From Nitrosomonas eutropha (GTDB taxonomy: Bacteria > Pseudomonadota > Gammaproteobacteria > Burkholderiales > Nitrosomonadaceae): DNA of 52,663 bases. Shown piece after piece: positions 37,398 to 46,914 of the stretch (positions are counted from its first letter, which is position 1; every line of letters begins with the position of its first letter). Made by a program: the position numbers and the translations under genes. The notes under the pieces are model-generated. The model was not told the DNA's origin. It did no database searches and saw only the letters and a program-made list of their open reading frames with translations. The stretch lies in contig NZ_QICQ01000019.1 in the NCBI RefSeq assembly GCF_003201195.1, positions 1-52,663 of the forward strand, written 5' to 3'.

Positions 37398-37847
37398 ATG
37401 AAGCCACGTCATAAAAAAATGGCTGTTATTGCATTGAGTGTTAGTGCATTGGCAGTCTCTGTTGTACTGGTACTGAATGCATTTCAGAGTAATTTGGTTT
37501 TTTTCTTTAGTCCCAGTCAGGTAGCTGCAAAAGAAGCGCCTGTTGGAAAAAGCTTCAGAGTGGGTGGACTAGTAGAAGAAGGTTCACTCAAGCGACATGG
37601 AGACGGTACAACCATGAAGTTTGCCATAACGGATACTGCAGAGGTGATTCGGGTGGTTTATACAGGGATTCTTCCTGATCTGTTTAAAGAAGGGAAGGGT
37701 GTCGTAGCACAGGGGAAAATGGCAGATGATGGTGTTTTTTATGCTGATGAAGTGCTCGCCAAACACGATGAAAATTACATGCCACCTGAAGCTGCCGCTG
37801 CATTGGAACAAGCTGCCAAAGCACAGAAAACCTCTTTTACACAGTGA
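37398..37847 (+). CDS. ccmE: Haem chaperone CcmE
   Basis: A 149-residue periplasmic haem chaperone anchored by one N-terminal helix ([22 protein letters not shown]). The OB-fold domain has [41 protein letters not shown] and [16 protein letters not shown], in which His123 binds haem covalently and Tyr127 is the axial ligand. Starts just after ccmD. Confidence 0.95.
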   Translation: MKPRHKKMAVIALSVSALAVSVVLVLNAFQSNLVFFFSPSQVAAKEAPVGKSFRVGGLVEEGSLKRHGDGTTMKFAITDTAEVIRVVYTGILPDLFKEGKGVVAQGKMADDGVFYADEVLAKHDENYMPPEAAAALEQAAKAQKTSFTQ

Positions 37848-37887
37848 GTTTTATCCCGTAATTTAAAACAAGGAATAATTTTAAACC

Positions 37888-39933
37888 ATGATTCCGGAAC
37901 TTGGTAACTTCGCCCTCATACTTGCAATGTTGCTGGCCTTGATTCAGGGAACTTTGCCCCTTATTGGTGCGACACGTGGAATACCTTCGTGGGTAGCCTT
38001 GGCGCGTCCAGTCACGCAGGGTCAGTTTGTATTTACTACCATTGCTTTTGGCTGTCTCGCCTATTCATTCTTGAACAATGATTTTTCTGTATTGAATGTG
38101 GCGTCTCATTCAAATTCAGATTTACCTTTACATTTTCGTTTTGCTGCCACGTGGGGATCTCACGAAGGTTCTCTATTGCTGTGGGTAACCATACTTGCCG
38201 GCTGGTCGGTTGCTGTGAGTGTTTTCAGTCGCCAATTACCGGATGACATGGTGGCTCGTGTTTTGGCTGTTTTAGGATTGGTTAGTGCTGGTTTTCTGTT
38301 GTTTCTTCTGTTTACTTCTAATCCATTTGATCGATTATTACCTGCCGCAATCGAAGGGAATGATCTGAACCCATTGTTGCAAGATCCTGGAATGGTTATG
38401 CATCCACCCATGTTGTATATGGGGTATGTTGGCTTTTCAGTTGCATTTGCATTTGCAATTGCAGCACTGCTTAGTGGGCAGTTGGATGCGGCTTGGGCAA
38501 GATGGTCACGTCCCTGGACGATTGTTGCCTGGATTTTCCTGACTATTGGCATCATGTTTGGTAGCTGGTGGGCATATTATGAACTTGGCTGGGGTGGCTG
38601 GTGGTTCTGGGATCCAGTTGAGAATGCATCATTTATGCCTTGGTTGGTGGGTACAGCATTGATTCATTCACTGGCGGTAACTGAGAAACGTGGAAGTTTT
38701 AAGAGCTGGACGATATTATTGGCAATCACTGCCTTTTCATTAAGTTTGTTAGGAACCTTCCTGGTACGTTCCGGGGTTCTGACTTCTGTGCATGCTTTTG
38801 CGACTGATCCGGCACGTGGGATATTTATCCTGATCTATCTATCGCTGGTAGTAGGATGTTCATTAACACTGTTTGCATGGCGCGCTTCCAAAGTGGGTTT
38901 GGGGGGTAACTTTGAGATTGTCTCACGTGAAACTACCTTACTTGCTAATAATGTATTGCTGCTAGTTGCGGCGGGCAGCGTGGTATTAGGCACGCTTTAT
39001 CCTCTTCTTATTGATGCGCTTAATTTAGGGAAAATTTCTGTTGGCCCTCCCTATTTTGAGGCAGTTTTTGTGCCTTTAATGGCACCAGCCATTTTTCTGA
39101 TGGGGCTGGGGCCAGTTGCTCGTTGGAAGAAAGCTAGCCTGCCCGCCCTGACGGTGCTGTTGAGATGGGCATTTGTGGTGAGCGTGGTGGCTGCAGGAAT
39201 TATGCCGTTCATTATGGGTGAATGGAAACCTATGGTCAGTTTTGGGTTACTACTGGCTTTCTGGGTTGTGACCAGTATATTTGTCGGTATTAGGCACCGA
39301 CTCCAGAATAGTGGGGAAGGCGGGTTGATCACTAAGTTGGTGAAACAACCAAGGAGCTATTATGGTATGCATTGCGCACACTTCGGTATCGCAGTATTTA
39401 TCATTGGTGTTACGCTGGTTAACGGCTATGAAACTGAAAAAGATGTGCGTATGGAAGTAGGTAGTACCGTAACACTTAAAGATTACACATTTCAATTTAA
39501 TGGAACGAAATCGGTTCCTGGCCCTAACTACAATGCATCTCAAGGACAGATTGAGGTGTTCAGAGAGGGCAAGAAAATAAGTGAGCTTTTCCCTGAGAAA
39601 AGAACTTACACCGCTTCAGGTATGCCGATGACCGAGGCTGATGTTGATATGGGGTTTCTGCGTGATCTGTATGTGGCACTGGGTGAACCATTGGAGAATG
39701 ATGCCTGGATAGTACGGGTTTATCACAAACCTTTTGTTAACTGGATCTGGTTTGGTTGCATATTGATGGCTCTGGGAGGAGCTCTATCTGTCAGTGATCG
39801 GCGTTACCGCCTTGCTATTAATAAAAAATATCGCCGCAAAGCAGCTGAAACACCTGGTGCTGCAGATATACCTGCCAAAGATATTATGGTGACCAATTCT
39901 GTTACTCTTTCGGAGGAAGGTGGTAAAGCATGA
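37888..39933 (+). CDS. ccmF: Haem lyase CcmF
   Basis: A 681-residue membrane protein with about 14 helices, the haem ligase of System I. Visible are WGSHEGSLLLW, HPPMLYMGYVGFSVAFAF, the WWD motif GWGGWWFWDPVENASFMPWL and LLGTFLVRSGVLTSVHAFA. The periplasmic C-terminal domain has GFLRDLYVALGEPL. The stop overlaps the ccmG start by four bases. Confidence 0.95.
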   Translation: MIPELGNFALILAMLLALIQGTLPLIGATRGIPSWVALARPVTQGQFVFTTIAFGCLAYSFLNNDFSVLNVASHSNSDLPLHFRFAATWGSHEGSLLLWVTILAGWSVAVSVFSRQLPDDMVARVLAVLGLVSAGFLLFLLFTSNPFDRLLPAAIEGNDLNPLLQDPGMVMHPPMLYMGYVGFSVAFAFAIAALLSGQLDAAWARWSRPWTIVAWIFLTIGIMFGSWWAYYELGWGGWWFWDPVENASFMPWLVGTALIHSLAVTEKRGSFKSWTILLAITAFSLSLLGTFLVRSGVLTSVHAFATDPARGIFILIYLSLVVGCSLTLFAWRASKVGLGGNFEIVSRETTLLANNVLLLVAAGSVVLGTLYPLLIDALNLGKISVGPPYFEAVFVPLMAPAIFLMGLGPVARWKKASLPALTVLLRWAFVVSVVAAGIMPFIMGEWKPMVSFGLLLAFWVVTSIFVGIRHRLQNSGEGGLITKLVKQPRSYYGMHCAHFGIAVFIIGVTLVNGYETEKDVRMEVGSTVTLKDYTFQFNGTKSVPGPNYNASQGQIEVFREGKKISELFPEKRTYTASGMPMTEADVDMGFLRDLYVALGEPLENDAWIVRVYHKPFVNWIWFGCILMALGGALSVSDRRYRLAINKKYRRKAAETPGAADIPAKDIMVTNSVTLSEEGGKA

Positions 39934-40454
39934 TGCGTTTCCTGCTGCCTCTCGCGATATTTGTAATATTAGTAATCTTTCTAGGAATTGGTTTGACCTT
40001 GAATCCGCGTCAAGTGCCATCTCCATTAATAGATAAACCCGCACCCATTTTTCATCTGCAACAACTCTATGATTCCAGTAAGACGCTTTCGTCTGAGGAT
40101 AATCTTGGAAAAGTATGGATGTTGAATGTTTGGGCTTCCTGGTGTGTGGCTTGTCGTGATGAGCACCCTGTGCTGGTAGAACTCTCAAAGCTGGGTATTG
40201 TTCCAATTTATGGTCTGAATTACAAAGATCAGCGTGATACTGCCATGCAGTGGCTTAGACAATATGGTAACCCTTATGAAACCAGTATCGTTGATGCGGA
40301 TGGGAAAGTCGGTATTGATTATGGCGTTTATGGCGTGCCAGAAACTTATGTAATCGATAAGCAAGGCATTATCAGGTATAAGCATATTGGCCCGGTAACG
40401 GTTGAATCACTGAAAGATAAAATTCTTCCTTTAATCAAGGAACTGAAGAGTTGA
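39930..40454 (+). CDS. ccmG: Thiol-disulfide oxidoreductase CcmG/DsbE
   Basis: A 174-residue membrane-anchored thioredoxin-fold protein that reduces the haem-binding cysteines of apocytochrome c. N-terminal helix (LLPLAIFVILVIFLGIGLTL), then MLNVWASWCVACRDEHP with Cys72 and Cys75. YGVYGVPETYVIDKQG carries the cis-proline. It is coupled to ccmF by an ATGA overlap. Confidence 0.93.
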   Translation: MMRFLLPLAIFVILVIFLGIGLTLNPRQVPSPLIDKPAPIFHLQQLYDSSKTLSSEDNLGKVWMLNVWASWCVACRDEHPVLVELSKLGIVPIYGLNYKDQRDTAMQWLRQYGNPYETSIVDADGKVGIDYGVYGVPETYVIDKQGIIRYKHIGPVTVESLKDKILPLIKELKS

Positions 40455-40461
40455 GTTGGTA

Positions 40462-40977
40462 ATGATGAAACAACTGATCTGTATGAGAGTGGACTCGTTA
40501 AAGCGTTGCTTAATGGTGATTATTCTGTCTCTTATAGCTTTCCAGGGCTATGCAAATGAAGCCCCACCTGTCGCCGATGATCCTGAACTTGAGAGTCGGT
40601 TGAATAATTTGGCAGAGAATCTACGCTGTTTGGTGTGTCAGAATGAAACACTAGCTGCATCACATGCTGATTTTGCTAAGGATATGAGGCGTGAAATCAG
40701 AGAACAGATGCGAATGAATAAAAGTGATGAGGAAATTGTAGATTTTTTAGTAGCTCGCTACGGAGATTTCATTCTTTTCAACCCTCCCTTTAAATCAATA
40801 ACATGGTTGTTGTGGCTCGGTCCGTTCACTTTGTTTTTGGGGGGTGGTTCTGCGCTCATTTTTTATTTGAGGCGTCGTCGTATTCGAATAAAGGAAAACG
40901 AGGTACCACTGACAGAAAATCAGCGTTTACAGGCTGAATCTCTTATTAAAGAAATGGACAAGGATCAAAGTATATGA
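40462..40977 (+). CDS. ccmH: Cytochrome c maturation protein CcmH
   Basis: A 171-residue protein with a signal/anchor segment (CLMVIILSLIAFQG), the redox motif LRCLVCQNETLAAS with Cys56 and Cys59, and a C-terminal membrane helix (WLLWLGPFTLFLGGGSALIFYL). It holds reduced apocytochrome for CcmF. The ATG pair at 40462/40465 is preferred over TTG 40456. The stop overlaps ccmI. Confidence 0.92.
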   Translation: MMKQLICMRVDSLKRCLMVIILSLIAFQGYANEAPPVADDPELESRLNNLAENLRCLVCQNETLAASHADFAKDMRREIREQMRMNKSDEEIVDFLVARYGDFILFNPPFKSITWLLWLGPFTLFLGGGSALIFYLRRRRIRIKENEVPLTENQRLQAESLIKEMDKDQSI

Positions 40978-42317
40978 CGACGGTATTTTGGGTTATAGTC
41001 GGTATATTTATCATGGCAGCATTGCTGTTTATTATACCTGTATTGCTGAGAAATAAAAAAAACGAGCTTCAAGATCAAGTTGAACGTCAGGCTGCAAATA
41101 TTACTATTTACCGTGATCAGCTTGCGGAGCTGGATCGTGATCTACTTGACGATGTTCTTTCCAAGGAACAGCATGAACTCAGCAAGCAGGAATTACAAAA
41201 GCGAATGTTGCAGGATTTATCTGAAGATGATGAAACTGTTCGCGTAACTCCTGTCAATCGTCATGGCACTATTGTGAGTGTTATTGTTGCTCTGGCAGTT
41301 CCACTTGCTGCCATCTACCTTTATCTGGTAATTGGAGATACTCGCGGGCTGCTTCCGCAATCTCAACTGGCTAATGCTACGCAGTTTCAGGGGGGTGATG
41401 CGGAAGGAATGCCGCCGGATCATGCTGAGATCAAGGCAATGGTTGACAGTCTTGCTGCCCGTCTTAAGGATAATCCGGACGATATAGAAGGCTGGGTGAT
41501 GCTTGGACGTTCTTACATAATTATGGAACGTTTTGATGAAGCTGGCGCAGTCTATGCCAAACTGGTTCAAATGGCTCCGGATAACCCCCAATTCTTGAGT
41601 GATTATGCCGATATGCTGGCCATAACGAATAATGGCAACTTACAGGGTAAACCTGCCGAGTTGATCAGCAAGGCGCTTGATATCGATCCGGATTATCCTA
41701 AGGCACTGGCTTTAGCCGGTACACTTGAATTTGAGCGGGAAAAGTTTGATCAGGCAGTTACTTACTGGGAGCGCCTGTTGAATGTTATACCCGCCGAGGC
41801 AAAAGATTCGAAATTTTATAAATCTGTGAGTGACAGTATCGCCCAGGCTAAATTTCTGGCCATGAAAGGTAGAAATGAATCTATTCCTGTACAGCTGGCG
41901 CAGAATTCAAATGTGGAGAGTGATGTGCCTGTGACATTGTCTTCTGGTGAGAAGCAGGAAGCTGCTACGGGCATACCAAGCGTTTCTGGCTCGGTTACTC
42001 TGGATGCCTCATTGGCATCAAAAGTTTCGCCTGATGATACACTTTTCGTTTTTGCAAGGGCCAGCCAAGGGCCAAAGATGCCATTGGCTATTTTGAGGCT
42101 GCATGCTAAGGATCTTCCAGTTTCGTTTAAACTTGATGACAACATGGCTATGACCCCCGCGATGAAGCTCTCAAGCTTTCCAGAGGTGGTGGTGGGGGCG
42201 AGAATCAGCAAAACCGGACAGGCTATTCCCTCCAGTGGAGATCTTGAGGGTCACAGCATTCCTGTGAAAATTGGTGAAGAAAATATTTCTATTACAATTG
42301 ATCATATTGTCCCGTAA
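40974..42317 (+). CDS. ccmI: Cytochrome c maturation protein CcmI
   Basis: A 447-residue protein that presents apocytochrome to the haem ligase. It has an N-terminal helix (VFWVIVGIFIMAALLFIIPVLL), a coiled-coil cytosolic loop (VERQAANITIYRDQLAELDRDL), a second helix near 97-115 and a periplasmic region with tetratricopeptide repeats (GWVMLGRSYIIMERFDEAGAVYAKL and the next). The C-terminal ~110 residues form the extra domain of long CcmI (CycH) proteins. Translation is coupled to ccmH. Confidence 0.9.
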   Translation: MTTVFWVIVGIFIMAALLFIIPVLLRNKKNELQDQVERQAANITIYRDQLAELDRDLLDDVLSKEQHELSKQELQKRMLQDLSEDDETVRVTPVNRHGTIVSVIVALAVPLAAIYLYLVIGDTRGLLPQSQLANATQFQGGDAEGMPPDHAEIKAMVDSLAARLKDNPDDIEGWVMLGRSYIIMERFDEAGAVYAKLVQMAPDNPQFLSDYADMLAITNNGNLQGKPAELISKALDIDPDYPKALALAGTLEFEREKFDQAVTYWERLLNVIPAEAKDSKFYKSVSDSIAQAKFLAMKGRNESIPVQLAQNSNVESDVPVTLSSGEKQEAATGIPSVSGSVTLDASLASKVSPDDTLFVFARASQGPKMPLAILRLHAKDLPVSFKLDDNMAMTPAMKLSSFPEVVVGARISKTGQAIPSSGDLEGHSIPVKIGEENISITIDHIVP

Positions 42318-42349
42318 ATTTAATTTGTTGATGAGGGGTATATATTTGT

Positions 42350-42805
42350 ATGCCGGTTGATTTGATCCCTGATTTTGAGTTGGCTTCCACGGGTAACAAA
42401 CAGTTTCGTCTGTCAGGTATAAAGAGCAAATACCTGGTTATTTTCTTTTATCCGAAAGACGATACACCTGGCTGTACTAATGAGGGTCAGCAATTCAGGG
42501 ATCTATATCCAGAGTTTGTGCAGGAAGGTTGTGAAATCGTTGGTATTTCTCGTGACAGCCTGAAGTCACACGAGAAGTTTAGAGAAAAATATAATTTTCC
42601 CTATAATTTGCTGAGTGATGCCGATGAGGTAGTGTGCGAGCTGTTTGGTGTCATCAAGATGAAGAATATGTATGGTAAGCAGGTACGCGGGATAGAGCGC
42701 AGCACATTTATACTTGACCGGGAAGGCAAGCTATATAAAGCGTGGCGAGGTGTTAAGGTTCCAGGGCATGCTGAGGAAGTTTTAGCATTTATCAAGAAAA
42801 TATAA
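42350..42805 (+). CDS. bcp: Peroxiredoxin, Bcp/PrxQ type
   Basis: A 151-residue thiol peroxidase that reduces hydroperoxides. FFYPKDDTPGCTNEGQQFRDL holds the peroxidatic Cys42 in the P-G-C-T motif. The second cysteine five residues later, used as the resolving cysteine in E. coli Bcp, is replaced by glutamine, so this may be a 1-Cys form or resolve differently. GISRDSLKSHEKF and the C-terminal helix are normal. It follows ccmI by 32 bases and may be read with it. Confidence 0.9.
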   Translation: MPVDLIPDFELASTGNKQFRLSGIKSKYLVIFFYPKDDTPGCTNEGQQFRDLYPEFVQEGCEIVGISRDSLKSHEKFREKYNFPYNLLSDADEVVCELFGVIKMKNMYGKQVRGIERSTFILDREGKLYKAWRGVKVPGHAEEVLAFIKKI

Positions 42806-42829
42806 TGTGATAAGCACTTGAGAGGCTTG

Positions 42830-42850
42830 GAAACTATAGAATCTAGTTTC
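42830..42850. terminator. Possible bidirectional terminator
   Basis: GAAACTA at 42830-42836 pairs with TAGTTTC at 42844-42850 around a seven-base loop, between the convergent bcp and mdh genes. An outer CACTTG/CAAGTG pair surrounds it. No strong T-run follows. Confidence 0.4.
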
Positions 42851-42856
42851 GTAATC

Positions 42857-43843
42857 TCAGGGTAGCAAGTGTCTGATTGAATCCAGTTCCTGAGTTAGCT
42901 CGTTGTAGGCAGCATCTAATCTGGTACGTGAGAATGGGTTGATTTCAAGTCCCTGTACAATTTCCCTCATACCATTTTTGCAGATGACCGGGAAGCCATA
43001 AATTACCCCCTCCGGTATTTCATAACTACCATCGGATAAGATTCCCATCGTAGTCCAGTCACCGTCGGCCGTTCCAAAAAACCAGTTACGCAGATGATCA
43101 ATAATAGCATTAGCTGCACTGGCTGCACTGGATAAGCCACGTGCCTCGATTACCACAGCACCCCGTTTTTGTACCGTAGGGATAAAGTAGTTTTCGATCC
43201 AAATCGGATCTTTGATGAGATTAATAACTTTGGTATCACCGATCTCAGCATGATACAAATCAGGAAATTGAGTGGATGAATGGTTTCCCCATACAATCAT
43301 CTTTTTGATATTGCTGACCGGCTGGTTTAACTTCATAGCAACTTGTGATAATGCCCGGTTATGATCGAGCCGGAGCATTCCTGAAAAATTTTCTGCTGGT
43401 AAATCTGGAGCATTTTTCATGGTGATAAGGGTATTGGTGTTCGCTGGATTTCCCACCACCAGTATTTTTGCATCACGTTTGGCCACTTGATTCAGGATCT
43501 TGCCCTGATTTCTGAATATTTCGCCATTGGTCTGCAGTAAATCCTTACGTTCCATCCCTTTGCGGCGGGGGCGGGCCCCAACTAGTATTGCTATATCTGT
43601 CTGATCAAATGCCATCATCGGGTCGTGAGTGGCAATAATGCCAGCCAGTAGCGGAAATGCGCAATCCTGAAGTTCCATAACCACTCCATCCAGTATTTTC
43701 CTGGATTCCGGGATGTCGAGGAGTTGAAGAATAACGGGTTGATTGCTGCCCAGCATGTCTCCCGCAGCAATTCGGAATAACAGGCTGTAGCTGATTTGTC
43801 CTGCTGCGCCGGTGACGGTAATACGAACGGGTGAAAGCACCAA
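42857..43843 (-). CDS. mdh: Malate dehydrogenase
   Basis: A 328-residue NAD-dependent malate dehydrogenase of the citric acid cycle, of the group related to cytosolic/plant forms. The dinucleotide motif TGAAGQIS lies at 11-18, LLDIPES follows, substrate arginines are in [15 protein letters not shown] (89-103), the catalytic pair is Asp160 (RLDHNRALS) and His188 ([11 protein letters not shown]). The usual Thr before RLDHNR is Leu here. The start at 43843 gives [15 protein letters not shown]. Confidence 0.93.
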
Positions 43844-44071
43844 ATTCTGCTCCTTGGTATTTGATATATTTCCTGACAGGAAAAGAGAATTGGTAAAAAC
43901 GATTGGTAGGAATTATACCGATAAACTCAATTGACAAGAAAGGTAAGTATCGTCCAGACTGCAGCTTTCCAGATTTTTATATTAAGGATTAGAATAACAA
44001 ACTGATTGGACCCATAAATCGTAATGTGTTTACTTATTTATTATACAAATTGACTGGGGACTCGAATACTG

Positions 44072-45490
44072 ATGCATAAATTTGATGTGATAATCATTGG
44101 TGCGGGAAGTGCTGGTTTATCTGCCTTGCGTGAGGTAAGAAAACGAACTGATAATTTTGTACTGATCAACGATGGTCCGTGGGGTACTACCTGTGCACGG
44201 GTCGGGTGTATGCCTTCTAAGTTATTGATTGAAGCAGCCAATGCTTTTCATCGACGGTTCAATTTTGGTGAGTTCGGGATTATGGGCGCAGATCAACTGG
44301 AACTGGATGGCAAAAAGGTTCTGCAACGTCTACGCAGGCTACGTGATGATTTTGTTACCAGCACCCTTAAAATAACCAATGATTTGGGTGAACGTGCAAT
44401 ATCGGGGCGTGCCCGTATTCTGTCGCCAGATCAAGTAATGGTCAATGGAGAGAAACTCAGCGCTCATAAAATCATTATTGCAACGGGTTCCCGGCCTGTT
44501 GTGCCCAAGAACTGGCTGAATCTTGGCAAACGTTTGCTGACGACGGATACTTTGTTTGAGCTGGATACGTTGCCAAAAAGTATTGCTGTCATCGGCATGG
44601 GTCCAGTTGGTCTGGAAATGATCCAGGCATTATCCAGGCTTGGTGTACATGTAACAGGCTTTGGATTTCGCAGCTCAGTAGGGGGGATAAGTGATCCATT
44701 CATTAATCAGACAGCAGTGAAGCTGTTGTCAGAAGAATTTCCACTCTATCTTGGTAGCAAAGCGAGTGTCGCCATAAATCCGGATAATAATGTGCTTACT
44801 GTCCGTGCAGAGAATATCGAAATTGAGGTAGACAGTGTACTAGCCGCATTGGGGAGGCAACCAAATATCGATGATATTGGTCTCGATACACTGGATGTGC
44901 CGCTTGATGAAAAAGGGCTACCATCAGTAAATCCAATTACCCTGCAGATTGCAGATTTACCAGTATTTCTGGCAGGAGATGCAAATCAGCGTCTTCCTCT
45001 GCTGCATGAGGCTGCAGATGATGGGCATATTGCCGGTTTAAATACAACAAGTGAAGAATTAATTTACTTTAAGCGCCGAGTACCACTAGCTATCGTATTT
45101 GCTGATCCTAATATTGCCGTAGTTGGTCAATCCTTTCATTCACTCGAACACGAAAATATTCAAATAGGTGAAGTCTCTTTCTCTAACCAGGGAAGGGCAC
45201 GTTCGGCCCAGTCTAATCGTGGTGCCTTACGTGTGTATGCTGCGGCAAATGATGGCCGATTGCTAGGTGCAGAAATGTGTGCACCAGCCGGGGAGCATTT
45301 CGCACATTTGCTTGCTTTGGCAATCGATCAATCTCTAAGTGTGTGGGATTTATTGCGAATACCGTTTTATCATCCGGTGCTGGAAGAAGGTTTGCGTACA
45401 GCATTACGTAATCTGGCATCCAAGCTTCCAGCGTGCAGTAAGTCAGATCTAGCGGCTTGCGACTCTTTTAATTCCGAGGCGCTTGATTGA
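44072..45490 (+). CDS. Dihydrolipoamide dehydrogenase-like flavoprotein
   Basis: A 472-residue FAD- and NAD(P)-dependent disulfide oxidoreductase. FDVIIIGAGSAGLSALREV binds FAD, GTTCARVGCMPSK gives the redox-active Cys41 and Cys46, IAVIGMGPVGLEMIQALSRLG is the nicotinamide nucleotide site and FLAGDANQRLPLLHEAADDG the second FAD contact. The C-terminal interface has FYHPVLEEGL, where the usual H-x-H-P-T-x-x-E is altered. No lipoyl-complex genes lie nearby, so the substrate is uncertain: lipoamide, another disulfide or a metal are all possible. Confidence 0.8.
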   Translation: MHKFDVIIIGAGSAGLSALREVRKRTDNFVLINDGPWGTTCARVGCMPSKLLIEAANAFHRRFNFGEFGIMGADQLELDGKKVLQRLRRLRDDFVTSTLKITNDLGERAISGRARILSPDQVMVNGEKLSAHKIIIATGSRPVVPKNWLNLGKRLLTTDTLFELDTLPKSIAVIGMGPVGLEMIQALSRLGVHVTGFGFRSSVGGISDPFINQTAVKLLSEEFPLYLGSKASVAINPDNNVLTVRAENIEIEVDSVLAALGRQPNIDDIGLDTLDVPLDEKGLPSVNPITLQIADLPVFLAGDANQRLPLLHEAADDGHIAGLNTTSEELIYFKRRVPLAIVFADPNIAVVGQSFHSLEHENIQIGEVSFSNQGRARSAQSNRGALRVYAAANDGRLLGAEMCAPAGEHFAHLLALAIDQSLSVWDLLRIPFYHPVLEEGLRTALRNLASKLPACSKSDLAACDSFNSEALD

Positions 45491-45589
45491 GCGTAACCTG
45501 GAACTTCTATCTCATCAGATAAATCAGGATGATCACAACTGGCTGTGTTGTATATTACGAAAGCAAGTCATTAAGCAGATGATTTTTAA

Positions 45590-45665
45590 TGGTGGCGAAT
45601 CAGGGATTTGAACCCCGGACCAACGGATTATGATTCCGCTGCTCTAACCACTGAGCTAATTCGCC
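45590..45665 (-). tRNA. tRNA with CAU anticodon, probably tRNA-Ile2
   Basis: The minus strand folds into a 76-base cloverleaf: a seven-pair acceptor stem (GGCGAAT with ATTCGCC), D arm AGCTCAGTGGTTAGAGCA, anticodon stem GCGGA/TCCGT with loop ATCATAA (anticodon CAT), T arm GGTTCAAATC and encoded 3' CCA. The D-arm and variable-loop pattern (AGTGGTTAGAGCAG, TTGGTC) resembles the lysidine-modified tRNA-Ile2 more than elongator tRNA-Met, but tRNA-Met is not excluded. It is not initiator tRNA, as the acceptor stem is fully paired. Confidence 0.93.
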
Positions 45666-45987
45666 AGCTATCTAAACGACATAGCGCGTATTCTGCCTTT
45701 TGTGGGGGAGGTAGTCAAGACCGATTACTTTTCCTTTGCTTCAGAATTGAAACAGGCACAGGTCGCCGACTCCGGTATTATTGGTTCTCAATTGAAAATT
45801 ATCCAGATTAGTATATTCAATACTTTTTTGAATTTATATTCTTTATGTGGTTTTTGCAGAGCTTGTTCGTAAATTCCGATAATAAGAAGGTGGTTTTGAG
45901 GATGAGGGGAGAACAGCAATCCTGAAACGTTTGTTTCTCTCGTTATGTTCTTGACAGTATTCCGTATCAATCCGTAGCCAAAGTAAC

Positions 45988-46824
45988 ATGCAGATCACAA
46001 GCAACATGCGCCGTATAACCTCTCGCGAGCATCCCGTATTTAAAAAGCTGTTCAAGCTGCAACGTTCGTCACGGCAGCGCCGTGACGATGGACTTGCTTT
46101 GCTTGATGGCATCCATTTGTTGCAGTCTTATCTTGCTTCAGGAAGAATTCCGGAATTGCTGATCGTTAGCGAATCAGGAGGCCAACATGCTGAAATTAAT
46201 CAGCTGCTAGGTAGTATTGGTAAAGATTTTGGAAGAGCTGATTGTCTAATGTTGAGTGATGCGCTATTCAACCAGATATCGCTAGTCAAAACACCGGTTG
46301 GTATTATGACACTCGTTCGTATTCCCCGGCATACCCGGTCTGTTGACTCCTATGAAGATTCTTTTTGCATCGCGCTGGAAGCTATTCAGGATCCAGGTAA
46401 TCTGGGTTCGATTCTGCGTTCTGCGGTTGCTGCGGGTGTTAAAGATGCGTTCCTGTCTAGTGATTGTGCTGATAGCTGGTCGCCCAAAACATTAAGAGCC
46501 GGTATGGGGGCGCATTTTTCTTTGAGAATTCATGAAGATTCCGATCTGATCCAGATTGCTTGTCAATTTAATGGAAATGTTATAGCGACGGCACTGGCTG
46601 GCGCTGACAATATTTATCATACAGACCTGCGAGGGCCGGTCATGTTTGCTTTCGGTAATGAGGGGTGCGGTGTATCAGAAGAGCTGCTAGAAGTTGTGCG
46701 TGAACGTGTGGCAATACCCATGCCAGGGTGTGCCGAATCACTCAACGTTGCTGCGGCTGCTGCAATCTGTTTATTCGAGAAAATCCGGCAGGAGAATTCT
46801 GGTGAGAGTTACTCGCAAGAGTGA
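45988..46824 (+). CDS. TrmH/SpoU-family RNA 2'-O-methyltransferase
   Basis: A 278-residue protein with an N-terminal substrate-binding domain (SREHPVFKKLFKLQRSS) and a SPOUT knot domain with all three motifs: IQDPGNLGSILRSA (133-146), FAFGNEGCGVS (220-230) and IPMPGCAESLNVAAAAAICLFE near 243-264. It transfers a methyl group from S-adenosylmethionine to a ribose in rRNA or tRNA; the exact target cannot be read from the sequence. ATG 46006 is a second possible start. Confidence 0.9.
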   Translation: MQITSNMRRITSREHPVFKKLFKLQRSSRQRRDDGLALLDGIHLLQSYLASGRIPELLIVSESGGQHAEINQLLGSIGKDFGRADCLMLSDALFNQISLVKTPVGIMTLVRIPRHTRSVDSYEDSFCIALEAIQDPGNLGSILRSAVAAGVKDAFLSSDCADSWSPKTLRAGMGAHFSLRIHEDSDLIQIACQFNGNVIATALAGADNIYHTDLRGPVMFAFGNEGCGVSEELLEVVRERVAIPMPGCAESLNVAAAAAICLFEKIRQENSGESYSQE

Positions 46825-46914
46825 TAAATGCTATTCCGCTTAGTGCCTGTGATACGTCAGTAATACTCCTTATTTTCTCGCGGAATTGGAAATTCAGGGT
46901 GACAAAGTAAAAAC

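Noticed and set aside
45590..45665. Reading the CAU tRNA as initiator or elongator tRNA-Met
   Set aside because: The acceptor stem is fully paired, which excludes initiator tRNA, and the D-arm and variable-loop pattern fits tRNA-Ile2 better; elongator Met remains a minor alternative.
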